Source: Micromonospora parva (lineage in GTDB: Bacteria; Actinomycetota; Actinomycetes; Mycobacteriales; Micromonosporaceae). Taken from it: 64,000 bases of DNA. A program made the translations under genes and the position numbers. Of this stretch, positions 39,709 through 48,612 are shown one piece after another. The stretch lies in assembly GCF_000718515.1 (NCBI RefSeq), contig NZ_JNZS01000013.1, positions 62,001-126,000 of the forward strand, in the 5' to 3' direction. Under the pieces are notes generated by a model. The model did not search any database, was not told the origin of the DNA, and was given only the letters and a program-made list of their open reading frames with translations. The first letter of the stretch is position 1; each line of letters begins with the position of its first letter.

Positions 39709-40002
39709 ATGGACCATGGTGTGCTGGTCGTCAACTTCGCCGCGCTGCAGCAGGCCGGCGCTGACATCCAGAAAGCGTTGAACACCCTCGACGCGCAACT
39801 CGGGCAACTCGAACGAGACGCCGCCCCGCTGGTGGCGAGCTGGACGGGCGAGGCGCGGCAGGCCTACGAGCAGCGGCAGGCGCGGTGGCGCTCGGCCTCA
39901 CAGGACCTCCAGGCGATGCTGCGTGACATCAGGCTGGCGGTGAACGACTCCGCCACCGACTACCTGGACACCGAAAAGAAGAACACCGGGCTGTTCCAGT
40001 GA
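39709..40002 (+). CDS. WXG100-family secreted protein, EsxA-like
   Basis: The 97-residue product has two helices around W-T-G (LVASWTGEARQAYEQRQARW) and Y-L-D-T-E near the C-terminus, the YxxxE form of the ESX signal. It should pair with the WXG100 protein encoded just before it. GGGGAGGGAA lies upstream of the ATG. The convergent mycosin gene ends 85 bases further on. Confidence 0.92.
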   Translation: MDHGVLVVNFAALQQAGADIQKALNTLDAQLGQLERDAAPLVASWTGEARQAYEQRQARWRSASQDLQAMLRDIRLAVNDSATDYLDTEKKNTGLFQ

Positions 40003-40087
40003 GCGATGTGGGCCGGGAGCGCTGACCGTGTCCGGGTCAGCGCCCCGCCCGCGGCCGGTCGCAGGTTCGGGCCGCGGGTGGGTGGGC

Positions 40088-41305
40088 TCAGGCCGGGCCG
40101 GCCGGGCGCCAGCGCCGACGGGCGCCCCGGGGCACCACCACTGCCAGCAGAGCCACGGTGAGCGCCGTCATGCCGACCACCGCGCCGACCAACAGGGCCC
40201 GGTCCCGAGCGGCGGCCCGGCGTGTCTGGCGGGCGAGTCGCGCCGGGTCGGCCCGATCGTCGGCGAGCGCGGCCACCGGCAGCGCTCCCGCCGGCCGGCC
40301 GCCGCTGGTCTCGGTGACCGCCCGGTAGGGATTCAACACCCCGGCGCCGTACCCGCCGCCGTGGCCCGCGCCCGGAGCTGGATCGGCGGTGGCGATGATC
40401 CGCTCCGCGACCTGGGCGGCGGTCAGCTCCGGCCGGTACTCCCGCAGCAGAGCTGCCGTGGCGGCCACGAAGGGCGCCGCGTAACTGGTGCCCTCGACCC
40501 GGTGGTGGCCCGCGCCGGGGGCGGCGGTCAGCACCTCGCTGCCGGGTGCCACCAGGTCGACGTGCGGGCCGGTCTGCGAGAAGGTCGCCCGCCCACCGTC
40601 CGCCCCGATCGCACCCACGCCGAGCACCCCGTCGTAGCCGGCGGGGAACGGTCGGGGGTCCCCGCTGTCGTGCAGGTTCCCGGCGGCGGCCACCAGCACC
40701 ACGTTCCGGTCGACCGCGTACCGGACGGCAGCACGGACCTCCGGGTCGTCCGCGTACAGCACCACGGACAGGTTCACCACGTCGGCGTCATGGTCGACGG
40801 CCCACCGGATGGCCCGGGCGAACTCGTCGGCGCTGACCGTACGCCCCGACTCCCGCCCCTGCACCACCTGTTGCTCACTCACCCGCACCGGCAGGATCCG
40901 GGCGCCCGGCGCCAGCCCACGGAAGGCGACGCCGGGGCGGGGCGCCGCCGCGATGATGCTCGCCACACCGGTGCCGTGCCCGGCGCAGTCCCGACGGCCG
41001 TCCCCGCCGGGGTCGAGCAGGTCGGCGCCGGCCAGCACCCGCCCGGCCAGTTGCGGGTGCGCCCGGTCCACCCCGGAGTCGACCACCGCGACGGTCACCC
41101 CGACGCCGGTGGCCAGCGGCGCGAGCCGCGCGGGGTCGTACCGTTGCTGCGGCCAGGGCGTGGCGGTGACCGGCCGGACGGGGGCGAGTGCTGTCGCGCA
41201 GGCCGGCGCCGCCCGGAACCCGGCGGCGACGGTCGGAAGGGCCGGTACGGTCAACAGGCTGGCGGCCAGACCTGCGAGGACCGGGCGCGTGATCGACCGG
41301 GACAT
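40088..41305 (-). CDS. mycP: Type VII secretion mycosin (subtilisin-like protease)
   Basis: Mycosins are membrane-tethered subtilases that stabilise the ESX complex and process some substrates. The 405-residue product has a signal peptide, the triad Asp76 (AVVDSGVD), His110 (GHGTGVAS) and Ser273 (GTSYAAPF), the oxyanion Asn in AAGN, and a C-terminal transmembrane helix at about 373-390 followed by RRRW. The ATG at 41305 has GGAGG before it. Location beside esx genes and eccE supports the mycosin label over a general subtilase. Confidence 0.92.
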   Translation of the reverse strand: MSRSITRPVLAGLAASLLTVPALPTVAAGFRAAPACATALAPVRPVTATPWPQQRYDPARLAPLATGVGVTVAVVDSGVDRAHPQLAGRVLAGADLLDPGGDGRRDCAGHGTGVASIIAAAPRPGVAFRGLAPGARILPVRVSEQQVVQGRESGRTVSADEFARAIRWAVDHDADVVNLSVVLYADDPEVRAAVRYAVDRNVVLVAAAGNLHDSGDPRPFPAGYDGVLGVGAIGADGGRATFSQTGPHVDLVAPGSEVLTAAPGAGHHRVEGTSYAAPFVAATAALLREYRPELTAAQVAERIIATADPAPGAGHGGGYGAGVLNPYRAVTETSGGRPAGALPVAALADDRADPARLARQTRRAAARDRALLVGAVVGMTALTVALLAVVVPRGARRRWRPAGPA

Positions 41306-41387
41306 CGACGCCCTCCGTATCGTGTCGGCTCCGGAACGGGATGTTATCGCCTCCTCGACACCCTGACCGGCCGCCGCCGGCCTGCCA

Positions 41388-41415
41388 TTGTGATCTTGGT
41401 GCCACCTTGTAGGTT
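41388..41415 (+). promoter_or_regulatory. Candidate promoter of the SseB-domain gene
   Basis: TTGTGA (41388-41393), a 16-base spacer and TAGGTT (41410-41415) with TG just before it form a good -35/extended -10 pair about 45 bases before the GTG at 41458. Confidence 0.4.
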
Positions 41416-41457
41416 GTACGCGATACCTGTGGCCTGTTCTCGGAAGGGGAGGTGGCC

Positions 41458-44331
41458 GTGACCGCATGGGAGCCGGCCACGGAGGCCGAGGTGGCGATGC
41501 GCGACGCGCTGCGCGCCAACGACCAGGAGCTCTACTTCCGGCTCCTGTCCCGCACCGATGTGCTGCTGCCGATCTCCGCGCCGACGCGGCCCGGCCAGCC
41601 ACCCGCCGGATGGGGCACCTGGACCACCGGCGGCCGGACCCACGTCCTGGCCTTCACCTCCGCCGCCGCACTGCGGGCCTGCCTGGGCGACAACGCCGGC
41701 AGCAACCGCCGCATCCCCTTCGCCGATCTCGCGGCCGGTTGGCCCAACCACGAGTGGTGGCTCGCCGTCAATCCAGGGCTGCCGGTCGAGGGTTACCTGC
41801 CGGCCTGGTTCGTGTCGCAGCTGTCCCGGGGCGACGTGCGACTGCCCGGCCGGGCCATGGGTGCCCGCGCTCGGCTGGAGCGAGCCGAGACGTTGGCCCG
41901 CACCCGGCCCGGCATGCCACCTCGCGACGCCGCGTCAGCCGCCGGATCGGCCCCGGCGACCGGGGCTGCCTCGCCCGCGCCCGAGAGTGTTCCGATCGCG
42001 CCCCGAAGGCCCAGCCGCGGCGGACTGCCCCGGGTCGGTACGCCGTCGGTGCCGGGCCCGGCACCCCGCCCACCGGTTCCCGCCGAGCCGCCGCGCCGCG
42101 CCGGCCAGGAGGACCTGCCCGCCGCCGGCCAGCGGCACCCGAGCGAGCCGCCCCGGCCCGCACCCGGCGCCGGAGCCCTGCCCCGCACCGGCCGGCCGTC
42201 CCGGTTCACCCCGTTGGCGTCCGCCGCCCCCACCACCGAGCAGCAGGGGCCGAGCGGGGGCTGGCCGGCGCCGACCCGGCCGGTCGGCGACGGCCCCGCC
42301 GTGGGCAACGGCAACAGCGGTCCCCAAGCGGCACCCCGGCGCTCCTTCTTCGACCCGAGCCCCGCCCGTGATCCGGCCGCGAGCGGGGGTCGTCAGGGTG
42401 ACCGGGCGGCCCCGCCGACCCGGTTCGGGCGAGGCAGTCAGCCCTTTCCGCGCCGTCGCCCAGCCGATGCGCCAGCCGACGAGCCGGCGACGAGGGCCTT
42501 CCAGGTGGCAGCGGACCCGGCAGCCACCCAGCCGATCCGTCGGCCGGAGGGCGGCCTCGGCACGTCCCGGGGCGTGGACGCACCGGCATCCGGCGAGGAG
42601 ATCACCCAGCCGCTGCCGCCGCGTCGGCACAACCCGCTTGCCGAGGAGCCCACCCGCGCGTTCCGGGTGACCGCTGAGCCTCCCCTGACCGGTGCGCCTG
42701 GGCGGCCCGACCCTTCGGCGGAGGCGACGCAGGCGATCCCGCAGGACCGGCCGGGCCGGCTCGGGCCGGCGGAGGACCTGCCGGAGTCCGTCGCGGAACC
42801 GGTCTCCGGGCCACCCGCGCCGCGCCGCGGCTTCACGCCCATCGTCATCGAGGGCACCATCATCGAATCCCGCGACCTCACCGACCCGGTCGAGAGCGGC
42901 GCGCCGGCCGAGACGGCCCACCGGCCCAGCCCCGCCGAGGCCGCCCCGCCACCGTTCGGCTCGCCGTCCCCCGGTCCGGGCCTGTTCGTTCCCTCGCCTC
43001 CCGGCCCCGGCCCCGCCGAGGCCACCCCGCCGCCGTTCGGCTCGTCGCCCCCCGGCCCCGGCCTGTTCGATCCGTCACCCCCCGGCCCCTCCGCTCCCGC
43101 GTCGTTCAACCTCGGTCAACCGGTTGCGAGCCCGCCCGTCCCGCACCCCTCGATTCCGACGGAGGCCGGCGGTGGCCTCAATGATCCGGGTTTCGACGGC
43201 CGTGTCGACACCCCGCTCGGTGCCGACCGCGCCGACAGCGGTGCTCCGTCGGCCGGCCTGACCGGTTCGGAGCAGACCGGCGGCGAAAGCCTGTTCGGCG
43301 GCGAGAGCGTGTTCGGCGGCGACGGCCCGCACCCGCCGGCCGACGAGCCGACGCCGGTCGAGTTCGAGCCGGCCAACACGGTCGAGGAGGACCTGCTCAG
43401 CGCCGCCAGCTCCGGCAGCACCGACACCTTCCTGTCCACCCTGCTGCTGGCCCGGGTGCTGCTTCCGGCGGCACCGGACTCGACGCCGGGAAGCCGCCCG
43501 GGAGACCCCGGCTTCGTCTGGCGTACCGGGCAACTCGACGGCGAGACGTACGTGGTGGTCTACACGTCGCCGGAGCGCCTCGCCGACCACGTCGACGGGG
43601 ACGTCGACACGGTCCGGGTGAAGTTCGCCCAACTGATCCGGCGCTGGCCCGACGAGGACTGGTCGTTCGCCGTCAACCCGGGCACGCCGGTCGGTGCCAA
43701 GTTGCCCGGCGAGCAGATCGTCGCGTTGGCCAACTGGGCCGCCGAGGTGGGGCTCGGCGACGACCTGGAAGTCGACCAGGTGGAGGCACCAGCCGCGGCC
43801 GAACCGGCCGCCCGCCCCCGGTACGCCCCGACGGCTGTCGACCCGACCCGCCCGACGGTCATGCAGAAGGCGATCGCACCGAGCCAGCTCGCGTACTACC
43901 TGGACCGTGGGTACGACCGGGTGTCCGGGTTCGTGCACCGGGCCGGCGAACTGTCCCACCTGACCACACCGGCTCAGCTGCACGAGGCGCTCGGCCTCAG
44001 CTACCCCGGCTCGCCGTTCGCCCCGGACGCCGACGAGATCTACGTGCTGCGCTGGCCGGCGCATCGGCCGAGCCTCTACCGCATCCCCTACGGCGGTCAG
44101 AACGAGTCGGCGATGCGGGCCATGGAGGGCTGGGTCATCGAACGCCCGCCTTTCCGGGGCAACGGCTTCGCTCCGGGTGAGAGCAGCGACGTGGTGGCCG
44201 AGTTCAAAGTGGACAGCGCGCGCCTGCCGCACGGTGCCCAACTCTGGCGGATCGGCGCGGACGGCACCGAGCGGGTGGTCGCGGAGTTGGACACCGACTC
44301 GGTCACCTGGCGACGGGTCGGGGAGGCGTGA
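41458..44331 (+). CDS. Large protein with two SseB domains and an unassigned C-terminal domain
   Basis: The 957-residue product has an SseB-type domain at about 5-125 (ALRANDQELYFRLLSRTDVL; NHEWWLAVNPGLPVEGYLPA). A very long Pro/Ala/Arg-rich linker follows to about 635. A second SseB domain lies at about 637-775 (PDEDWSFAVNPGTPVGAKLP). A C-terminal domain from about 801 to the end begins MQKAIAPSQLAYYLDRGYDR and is not recognised. No signal peptide is present. SseB-domain proteins are common beside actinomycete ESX loci, so a chaperone or substrate role there is likely. I chose the GTG at 41458 because GGGGAGG ends just before an alternative GTG at 41452. The next gene overlaps it by TGATG. 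Confidence 0.8.
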   Translation: MTAWEPATEAEVAMRDALRANDQELYFRLLSRTDVLLPISAPTRPGQPPAGWGTWTTGGRTHVLAFTSAAALRACLGDNAGSNRRIPFADLAAGWPNHEWWLAVNPGLPVEGYLPAWFVSQLSRGDVRLPGRAMGARARLERAETLARTRPGMPPRDAASAAGSAPATGAASPAPESVPIAPRRPSRGGLPRVGTPSVPGPAPRPPVPAEPPRRAGQEDLPAAGQRHPSEPPRPAPGAGALPRTGRPSRFTPLASAAPTTEQQGPSGGWPAPTRPVGDGPAVGNGNSGPQAAPRRSFFDPSPARDPAASGGRQGDRAAPPTRFGRGSQPFPRRRPADAPADEPATRAFQVAADPAATQPIRRPEGGLGTSRGVDAPASGEEITQPLPPRRHNPLAEEPTRAFRVTAEPPLTGAPGRPDPSAEATQAIPQDRPGRLGPAEDLPESVAEPVSGPPAPRRGFTPIVIEGTIIESRDLTDPVESGAPAETAHRPSPAEAAPPPFGSPSPGPGLFVPSPPGPGPAEATPPPFGSSPPGPGLFDPSPPGPSAPASFNLGQPVASPPVPHPSIPTEAGGGLNDPGFDGRVDTPLGADRADSGAPSAGLTGSEQTGGESLFGGESVFGGDGPHPPADEPTPVEFEPANTVEEDLLSAASSGSTDTFLSTLLLARVLLPAAPDSTPGSRPGDPGFVWRTGQLDGETYVVVYTSPERLADHVDGDVDTVRVKFAQLIRRWPDEDWSFAVNPGTPVGAKLPGEQIVALANWAAEVGLGDDLEVDQVEAPAAAEPAARPRYAPTAVDPTRPTVMQKAIAPSQLAYYLDRGYDRVSGFVHRAGELSHLTTPAQLHEALGLSYPGSPFAPDADEIYVLRWPAHRPSLYRIPYGGQNESAMRAMEGWVIERPPFRGNGFAPGESSDVVAEFKVDSARLPHGAQLWRIGADGTERVVAELDTDSVTWRRVGEA

Positions 44332-44693
44332 TGCGCGACGGTTACGTGGCCCGGTGGCAGGGCCGGGAATACCAGGCCAGCCCGGACGGCGACGACATCC
44401 GCCTCTACCAGCCCGAGCCCGGTGAGGGCTTCGAGGAGGTCCGGGCGGGCCGTTACGTCCGGGTGCTGCCGGCGAGCGAGATCGAGGATCTGGCGTACGT
44501 GCGGACCACCTGCACCTGGAAGGGGCAGCCGTTCATCGTGCTCGGCGAGCACGACGCGTGGCTGCGGGTGGAGTACACCGGTGGTCGCTGGCCGGTGGCC
44601 GAGGCGATGCGGCTGGAGGTCTTCGACTTCGGCGTCTACCAGGGTTGGGCACCGGCCGCCGAGGTCACCGACCTGCGCGAACAGCGGGTCTGA
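44331..44693 (+). CDS. Small protein coupled to the SseB-domain gene
   Basis: The 120-residue product begins MRDGYVARWQGREYQASPDG and looks like a compact beta-rich fold (WKGQPFIVLGEHDAWLRVEYTGG). It is acidic, has no signal or membrane segment, and I do not recognise the family. The ATG shares a base with the upstream stop (TGATG) and has GGGAGG before it, so it is made together with the large SseB protein. A partner, chaperone or immunity role is possible by position only. Confidence 0.75.
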   Translation: MRDGYVARWQGREYQASPDGDDIRLYQPEPGEGFEEVRAGRYVRVLPASEIEDLAYVRTTCTWKGQPFIVLGEHDAWLRVEYTGGRWPVAEAMRLEVFDFGVYQGWAPAAEVTDLREQRV

Positions 44694-44697
44694 CGCG

Positions 44698-45630
44698 TCA
44701 GGTCTTCGCCCACCGCAGGATCTCACCGAGCACCAGCTCCGGTGCCTCCAGGTGCGGGAAGTGCCCCACCCCGTCGAGCAGTCGCCACTCGTACGGGGCG
44801 ACGACGTACCGGCCGGAGCCCAGTGCGGTCCGGGGCAGGGAGGCGGCGTCCAGGGCGCCGTGCAGTTGCAGGGTCGGGGTGGACAGCGGCTTCTGCATCA
44901 GGCGGACGAACCGGTAGCCGTGCAGCCGCAGCAGGGAGCGGAACGCCCAGCGGTAACCCTCCAGCGCGCAGAACGCGGCCTGCGGGATGCACATCGCCTC
45001 CCGGCACCGCTCGGCGTACGCCTCGAAGTCCGGCCCGGCCACCCACTGTGGGCCGCCCCACCGGCGCATGATCTCGCCGACCGCCGCGGCGCCGTCGCGG
45101 GTCAGCACGTGCTCGTAGCGGGGTAGCTGGAACTTCAACGCCGGCGTGGAGGCGGTGAACTGCCCGCGTGGGTCGGCGAAGATGGCGGCGCGCAGCCGCA
45201 ACGGGTGCGGTGCCGCGAGCACCACGAGCCGGCGGACCAGGGACGGGTGGAACGAGGCCACCGTCCAGGCCACCATGCCGCCGAGTCCGCTGCCGACGAT
45301 GGTCGCGGATCGTTCACCGAGCGCGCGGATCAGCCCGGCGATGTCGGCGGCGAGGGTGTAGCCGTCGTACCCCCGTGGTGGTTTGTCGCTGGCGCCGTAG
45401 CCGCGTAGGTCGACGGCGACCGCCCGGAAGCCGGCGTCGGCGATCGCCGGCAGCATCTGGTGCCAGGCCCACCAGTGCTCGGGGAAGCCGTGCAGGAAGA
45501 GCACCATCGGCCCGGTGCCGGCCTCGACCACGTGGAACCGGCTGCCGTTGGCACCGACGAAACGGTGCGTCCACGGCCCCTCGGTGAGGACACAGGACTC
45601 GTCGACGGCTCCGTCGCGCTGGTCGGTCAT
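44698..45630 (-). CDS. Alpha/beta hydrolase, EphE-like, atypical nucleophile elbow
   Basis: The 310-residue product has the epoxide-hydrolase-type front LFLHGFPEHWWAWHQMLPAI and AVDLRGYGASDKPP. A canonical G-x-Nuc-x-G-G elbow would be GHDWGG or GHSxGG, but here it reads G113-S-G115-L-G-G, with glycine at the nucleophile position. The late His is in DGVGHFPHLEAPE. Either it is a non-catalytic or unusual member, or another residue is used. Nearby acs, HAD and ssd genes recall the mycobacterial ephE-acs-ssd neighbourhood. TAGGCT seven bases before the ATG suggests a leaderless transcript. Confidence 0.85.
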   Translation of the reverse strand: MTDQRDGAVDESCVLTEGPWTHRFVGANGSRFHVVEAGTGPMVLFLHGFPEHWWAWHQMLPAIADAGFRAVAVDLRGYGASDKPPRGYDGYTLAADIAGLIRALGERSATIVGSGLGGMVAWTVASFHPSLVRRLVVLAAPHPLRLRAAIFADPRGQFTASTPALKFQLPRYEHVLTRDGAAAVGEIMRRWGGPQWVAGPDFEAYAERCREAMCIPQAAFCALEGYRWAFRSLLRLHGYRFVRLMQKPLSTPTLQLHGALDAASLPRTALGSGRYVVAPYEWRLLDGVGHFPHLEAPELVLGEILRWAKT

Positions 45631-45637
45631 GGCAGAC

Positions 45638-45643
45638 AGCCTA
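45638..45643 (-). promoter_or_regulatory. -10 element of the hydrolase gene
   Basis: TAGGCT on the minus strand lies seven bases before the ATG at 45630; no ribosome-binding site is present. Confidence 0.45.
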
Positions 45644-45785
45644 GGACCCGGTTGCCGCAGGCGGCCCCGGTGGTCGCGTTGAACAGGGGAAAGCCCCGGG
45701 TTGTCCCGGACCGGGGGCCAGGGGAGCCGCCTCGACCGTCCCTCGGAGAAGCCGGTCCGCGTCGTCAGCGGGTGTCGTACAACGG

Positions 45786-45820
45786 GCGACGCCCGGGCAG
45801 TTGACCTGCCCGGGCGTCGC
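45786..45820 (-). terminator. Terminator after the first M6 protease gene
   Basis: A perfect 15-base stem, GCGACGCCCGGGCAG and its complement, with a TTGAC loop lies about 20 bases after the stop at 45842. Confidence 0.8.
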
Positions 45821-45841
45821 TGGTTGGTGCGGGATCAGTGG

Positions 45842-48292
45842 TCAGCTGATCCGGATCTTCATCGAGGTGCCGTCCTGCTCCAGAACCTTGATCTTGACAC
45901 CGGTCGCGGGGAGCTTGACGCCGTGGTTCGGCAGCTCCTCGTAGAAGTACTTCTTGGTGTCGTCGAACAGCGGCTCAGCGGCCTGGCCACGGATGTACTG
46001 CGGCTGGCTGTTGAGGTGCAGGGTGAACGAGTCAGCCTTGTTCAGGCTGAACGGTGCGTCGTACATCTGGACGCGGGCCCGCCACGGTGCCCCGGTCAGG
46101 TTGTAGATCGGGCGCGGGTGCGCGTCGATGTACAGGTTGCGACCCTCACCGGGGTGACCACCCGGGTTGGTCGGGGAGGCCGGGGCGGTGTTGTTGTCCG
46201 ACCAGCGGGTGTTCCAGTACGAGATGAGCAGGCCCTCCTGGTACGCGTAGTGGTCCACCCAGTCCGGGCGGGTGTTCGCGTAGCCGAAGAAGTACGGGCC
46301 GGTCTTCAGGTACTTGTCGTACGAGACGTACGACCGGTTGCCGGCGATGTAGAAGTTGTCGAACAGTCGGGTGTAGGTCGCCCCGACCACCTCGAACTTC
46401 TCCAGGTTCCAGCCGGCGTCGGTCTCGGCGCCGTCGCTGAACACGGTCTGGCCGTCGGCGGTCACGGTGATCGCGTCACCGAAGAAGCCGCCCTCGGAGA
46501 CGCCACCGTCGGTGACGTAGTGCAGGCGGACCTGCGCCGACTTGCCGGCGACCGAGGTCAGCGGGATGTTGATGTCCGCCCAGGCGCCGTTGCTGCTGCC
46601 GGCGAGGGCCGGGCGACCGGCACCGTCCACGCCGATCGGCTTGCCGTTGACAGTGCCGTCCAGGTCGGTCCAGGACTGACCGCCGTCTGTCGACGCCTCG
46701 AAGTAGAGGTAGTCGTAACCCGCTTCGATGCTGTACTTGCCCTTGAGCGACAGCGCCGCCGCGGACTTGCCGGTGAGGTCGAACGTCCTCGTCATCTTGC
46801 TGTCGAGGTTGTCCTCGTTACCGGAGAAGTACTGCTTGGAGCCCTCGAACGGCGGACCGTAGTTGAAGGTGTATTCCCTCTTGGGCAGCACGACCACGAC
46901 GGCCTGTGCTTCCTTCGAGTTGTATTCCTGTGGGCCGAGCTTCAGCGTCTGCTTCTGCCCTGCCGCGACCACCTCGTAGTCGAGCCAGCCGAGCTGGAAC
47001 TTGTTCCACGCGCCGAGGTCGCCGCCACGGTCGCCGATGCCGGCGTCGTTCTTCGCGCCGAGCCGGCTCTGGGCCATCAGGGTCCAGTGCTCGTTGCTGT
47101 TGTCGGCCGGGCCGTAGTCGTCCGGCAGGCCCAGGTCGTGGCCGTACTCGTGGTAGAAGACGCTGCGGCCGCCGTTCTCCGGCTGGATCGTGTAGTCGCG
47201 GATCCAGACGCCGGTGTTGCCGATCTGGGTGCCGCCGATCGGGAAGTTCGGCGGGCCCACGGGCGAGCTGTTGAACGCCGACCAACGGTGGCTCCAGATC
47301 GCGTCCTCACCCTGCTGCGGGTCACCGTCGGCCTGGTCGCCGCCGGAGTGGACGATCTGGAAGTGGTCGATGTAGCCGTCCGACTCGTTGAAGTCGCCGT
47401 CACCGTCGTAGTCGAAACGGTCCCACTGGTCGAAGGACTTCATCTCGGCGGCGATCTGCTCGTCCGTCCGGCCCTTGGCCTTCTGGTCGGCGACCCACTG
47501 GTTGGCGGCGTCGCGGATCAGGTTCCAGGTGTTCGAGCAGACGTTGTCGCCGCAGACGGCGGGGTCGCCGGTCGGGTCGTCGTCGGCCTTCGGGTCGTCG
47601 GAGCGACCGTAACGGGCCTCGTTGTACCGGACCTTGACCCAGTCGGTCACCTCACCCTCGACGGTGTAGCGACCGGAGGACTGAGCCTCGTAGTACTGCT
47701 TGAGCGACTCGTCGCCCGGGTTGGTGCCGAAGTAGAGCTGGCGGAAGTGCTCCGGGCTGAAGTCCGGCTGCCAGATGGTGGAGTTGTCCACGGCCCGGTT
47801 GGGCTCGGGGATCTTGTTGTGCAACGGACCGTCGAACGTCGCCGGTCCGGCGATGTCCGGGTTCATGTCCTTGTCCGGGTAGGACGGGTGGCGCTCGTCG
47901 CCGAACTCGGCCAGGATCACGAAGATCTTGTCGGTCCGCTCACGCTTGAGCTCGACGTACTGATCCCTGGTCTCCTGGCCGCCGCCGGCGGCGGAGCGCG
48001 CCTTGGCGTTGGTGCCCGTCTTGCCGACCTGGCCGACCTTGACGACAGTGCTGCCGTTGCGCTCGATCGGCTTGCTGCGCCCGCTCAGCACGTCGGCGAG
48101 GCCCTGCTCACGCAGCTCGCGGCGCTTGTCCTCGAGCTTGTCGGGGAGCTCATCCTTCAGTGCCTGTGGTTCGGCAGCGGCCGGTGCCGCGGCCGGCAGT
48201 TTGGGCTGAGGCGCCGCCGAGGCGGACGGGCCGAAAGCCAGGCCTGTCGCCGTCAGTGAGAGCCCGAGCAGACCCACTGCGACTTTGCGCAC
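45842..48292 (-). CDS. Secreted immune inhibitor A-type metalloprotease (M6), copy 1
   Basis: The 816-residue product has a signal peptide (VRKVAVGLLGLSLTATGLAF, cleaved near residue 27), a propeptide, and an M6 catalytic domain with the zinc motif HEYGHDLGLPDD near residue 380. After it come an MAM/jelly-roll-like region (YLYFEASTDGGQSWTDL) and a C-terminal part. Such enzymes degrade proteins outside the cell. A calcium-type loop, DYDGDGDFNESDGYIDHF, precedes the active site. I chose the GTG at 48292 because GGAGG lies six to seven bases upstream, although the frame is open to 48472. A paralogue lies directly upstream on the same strand. Confidence 0.9.
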   Translation of the reverse strand: MRKVAVGLLGLSLTATGLAFGPSASAAPQPKLPAAAPAAAEPQALKDELPDKLEDKRRELREQGLADVLSGRSKPIERNGSTVVKVGQVGKTGTNAKARSAAGGGQETRDQYVELKRERTDKIFVILAEFGDERHPSYPDKDMNPDIAGPATFDGPLHNKIPEPNRAVDNSTIWQPDFSPEHFRQLYFGTNPGDESLKQYYEAQSSGRYTVEGEVTDWVKVRYNEARYGRSDDPKADDDPTGDPAVCGDNVCSNTWNLIRDAANQWVADQKAKGRTDEQIAAEMKSFDQWDRFDYDGDGDFNESDGYIDHFQIVHSGGDQADGDPQQGEDAIWSHRWSAFNSSPVGPPNFPIGGTQIGNTGVWIRDYTIQPENGGRSVFYHEYGHDLGLPDDYGPADNSNEHWTLMAQSRLGAKNDAGIGDRGGDLGAWNKFQLGWLDYEVVAAGQKQTLKLGPQEYNSKEAQAVVVVLPKREYTFNYGPPFEGSKQYFSGNEDNLDSKMTRTFDLTGKSAAALSLKGKYSIEAGYDYLYFEASTDGGQSWTDLDGTVNGKPIGVDGAGRPALAGSSNGAWADINIPLTSVAGKSAQVRLHYVTDGGVSEGGFFGDAITVTADGQTVFSDGAETDAGWNLEKFEVVGATYTRLFDNFYIAGNRSYVSYDKYLKTGPYFFGYANTRPDWVDHYAYQEGLLISYWNTRWSDNNTAPASPTNPGGHPGEGRNLYIDAHPRPIYNLTGAPWRARVQMYDAPFSLNKADSFTLHLNSQPQYIRGQAAEPLFDDTKKYFYEELPNHGVKLPATGVKIKVLEQDGTSMKIRIS

Positions 48293-48351
48293 GTGGTACC
48301 TCCGGTGTGAGGGAACCGGCCCAACGGGGGTACGGGCCGGTGGGAGATCGA

Positions 48352-48365
48352 TCCCACTAGTGGGA
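48352..48365. promoter_or_regulatory. Perfect palindrome upstream of M6 protease copy 1
   Basis: TCCCACTAGTGGGA, 14 bases and fully symmetric, lies 60 bases before the GTG at 48292 in the leader region. It is a candidate repressor site. Confidence 0.5.
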
Positions 48366-48551
48366 CCAATGGTGAACTTAGACACTGGCGGGACGGGTGG
48401 GAAGACGAACGCGTCGATTTGTTGCAAGATTTTGTTGGGAATGCTTTTCACCGTCACACCCCACCGGTTCATCAGCCGCGCTGAGCAGCGCAGACCCAGA
48501 CGCGAACGTATACAACGACATCCCTCGATCAGTTTGATCGCACTTACGACA

Positions 48552-48585
48552 GTGGGGCCGGCAGCGTCTCCGCCACCGGCCCCAC
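48552..48585 (-). terminator. Terminator after M6 protease copy 2
   Basis: GTGGGGCCGG and CCGGCCCCAC form a 10-base stem with a 14-base loop, 28 bases after the stop of the upstream protease gene. Confidence 0.6.
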
Positions 48586-48612
48586 CGTTACAGTTGTCGA
48601 TCTGCGAAACCG

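Larger units (their letters stand above)
48293..48612. other. Gap between the two M6 protease genes
   Basis: This 320-base region is lower in GC around 48380-48540. It holds the palindrome at 48352-48365 and the terminator hairpin at 48552-48585, and should contain the promoter of the protease gene ending at 45842. No other gene is seen. Confidence 0.5.
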
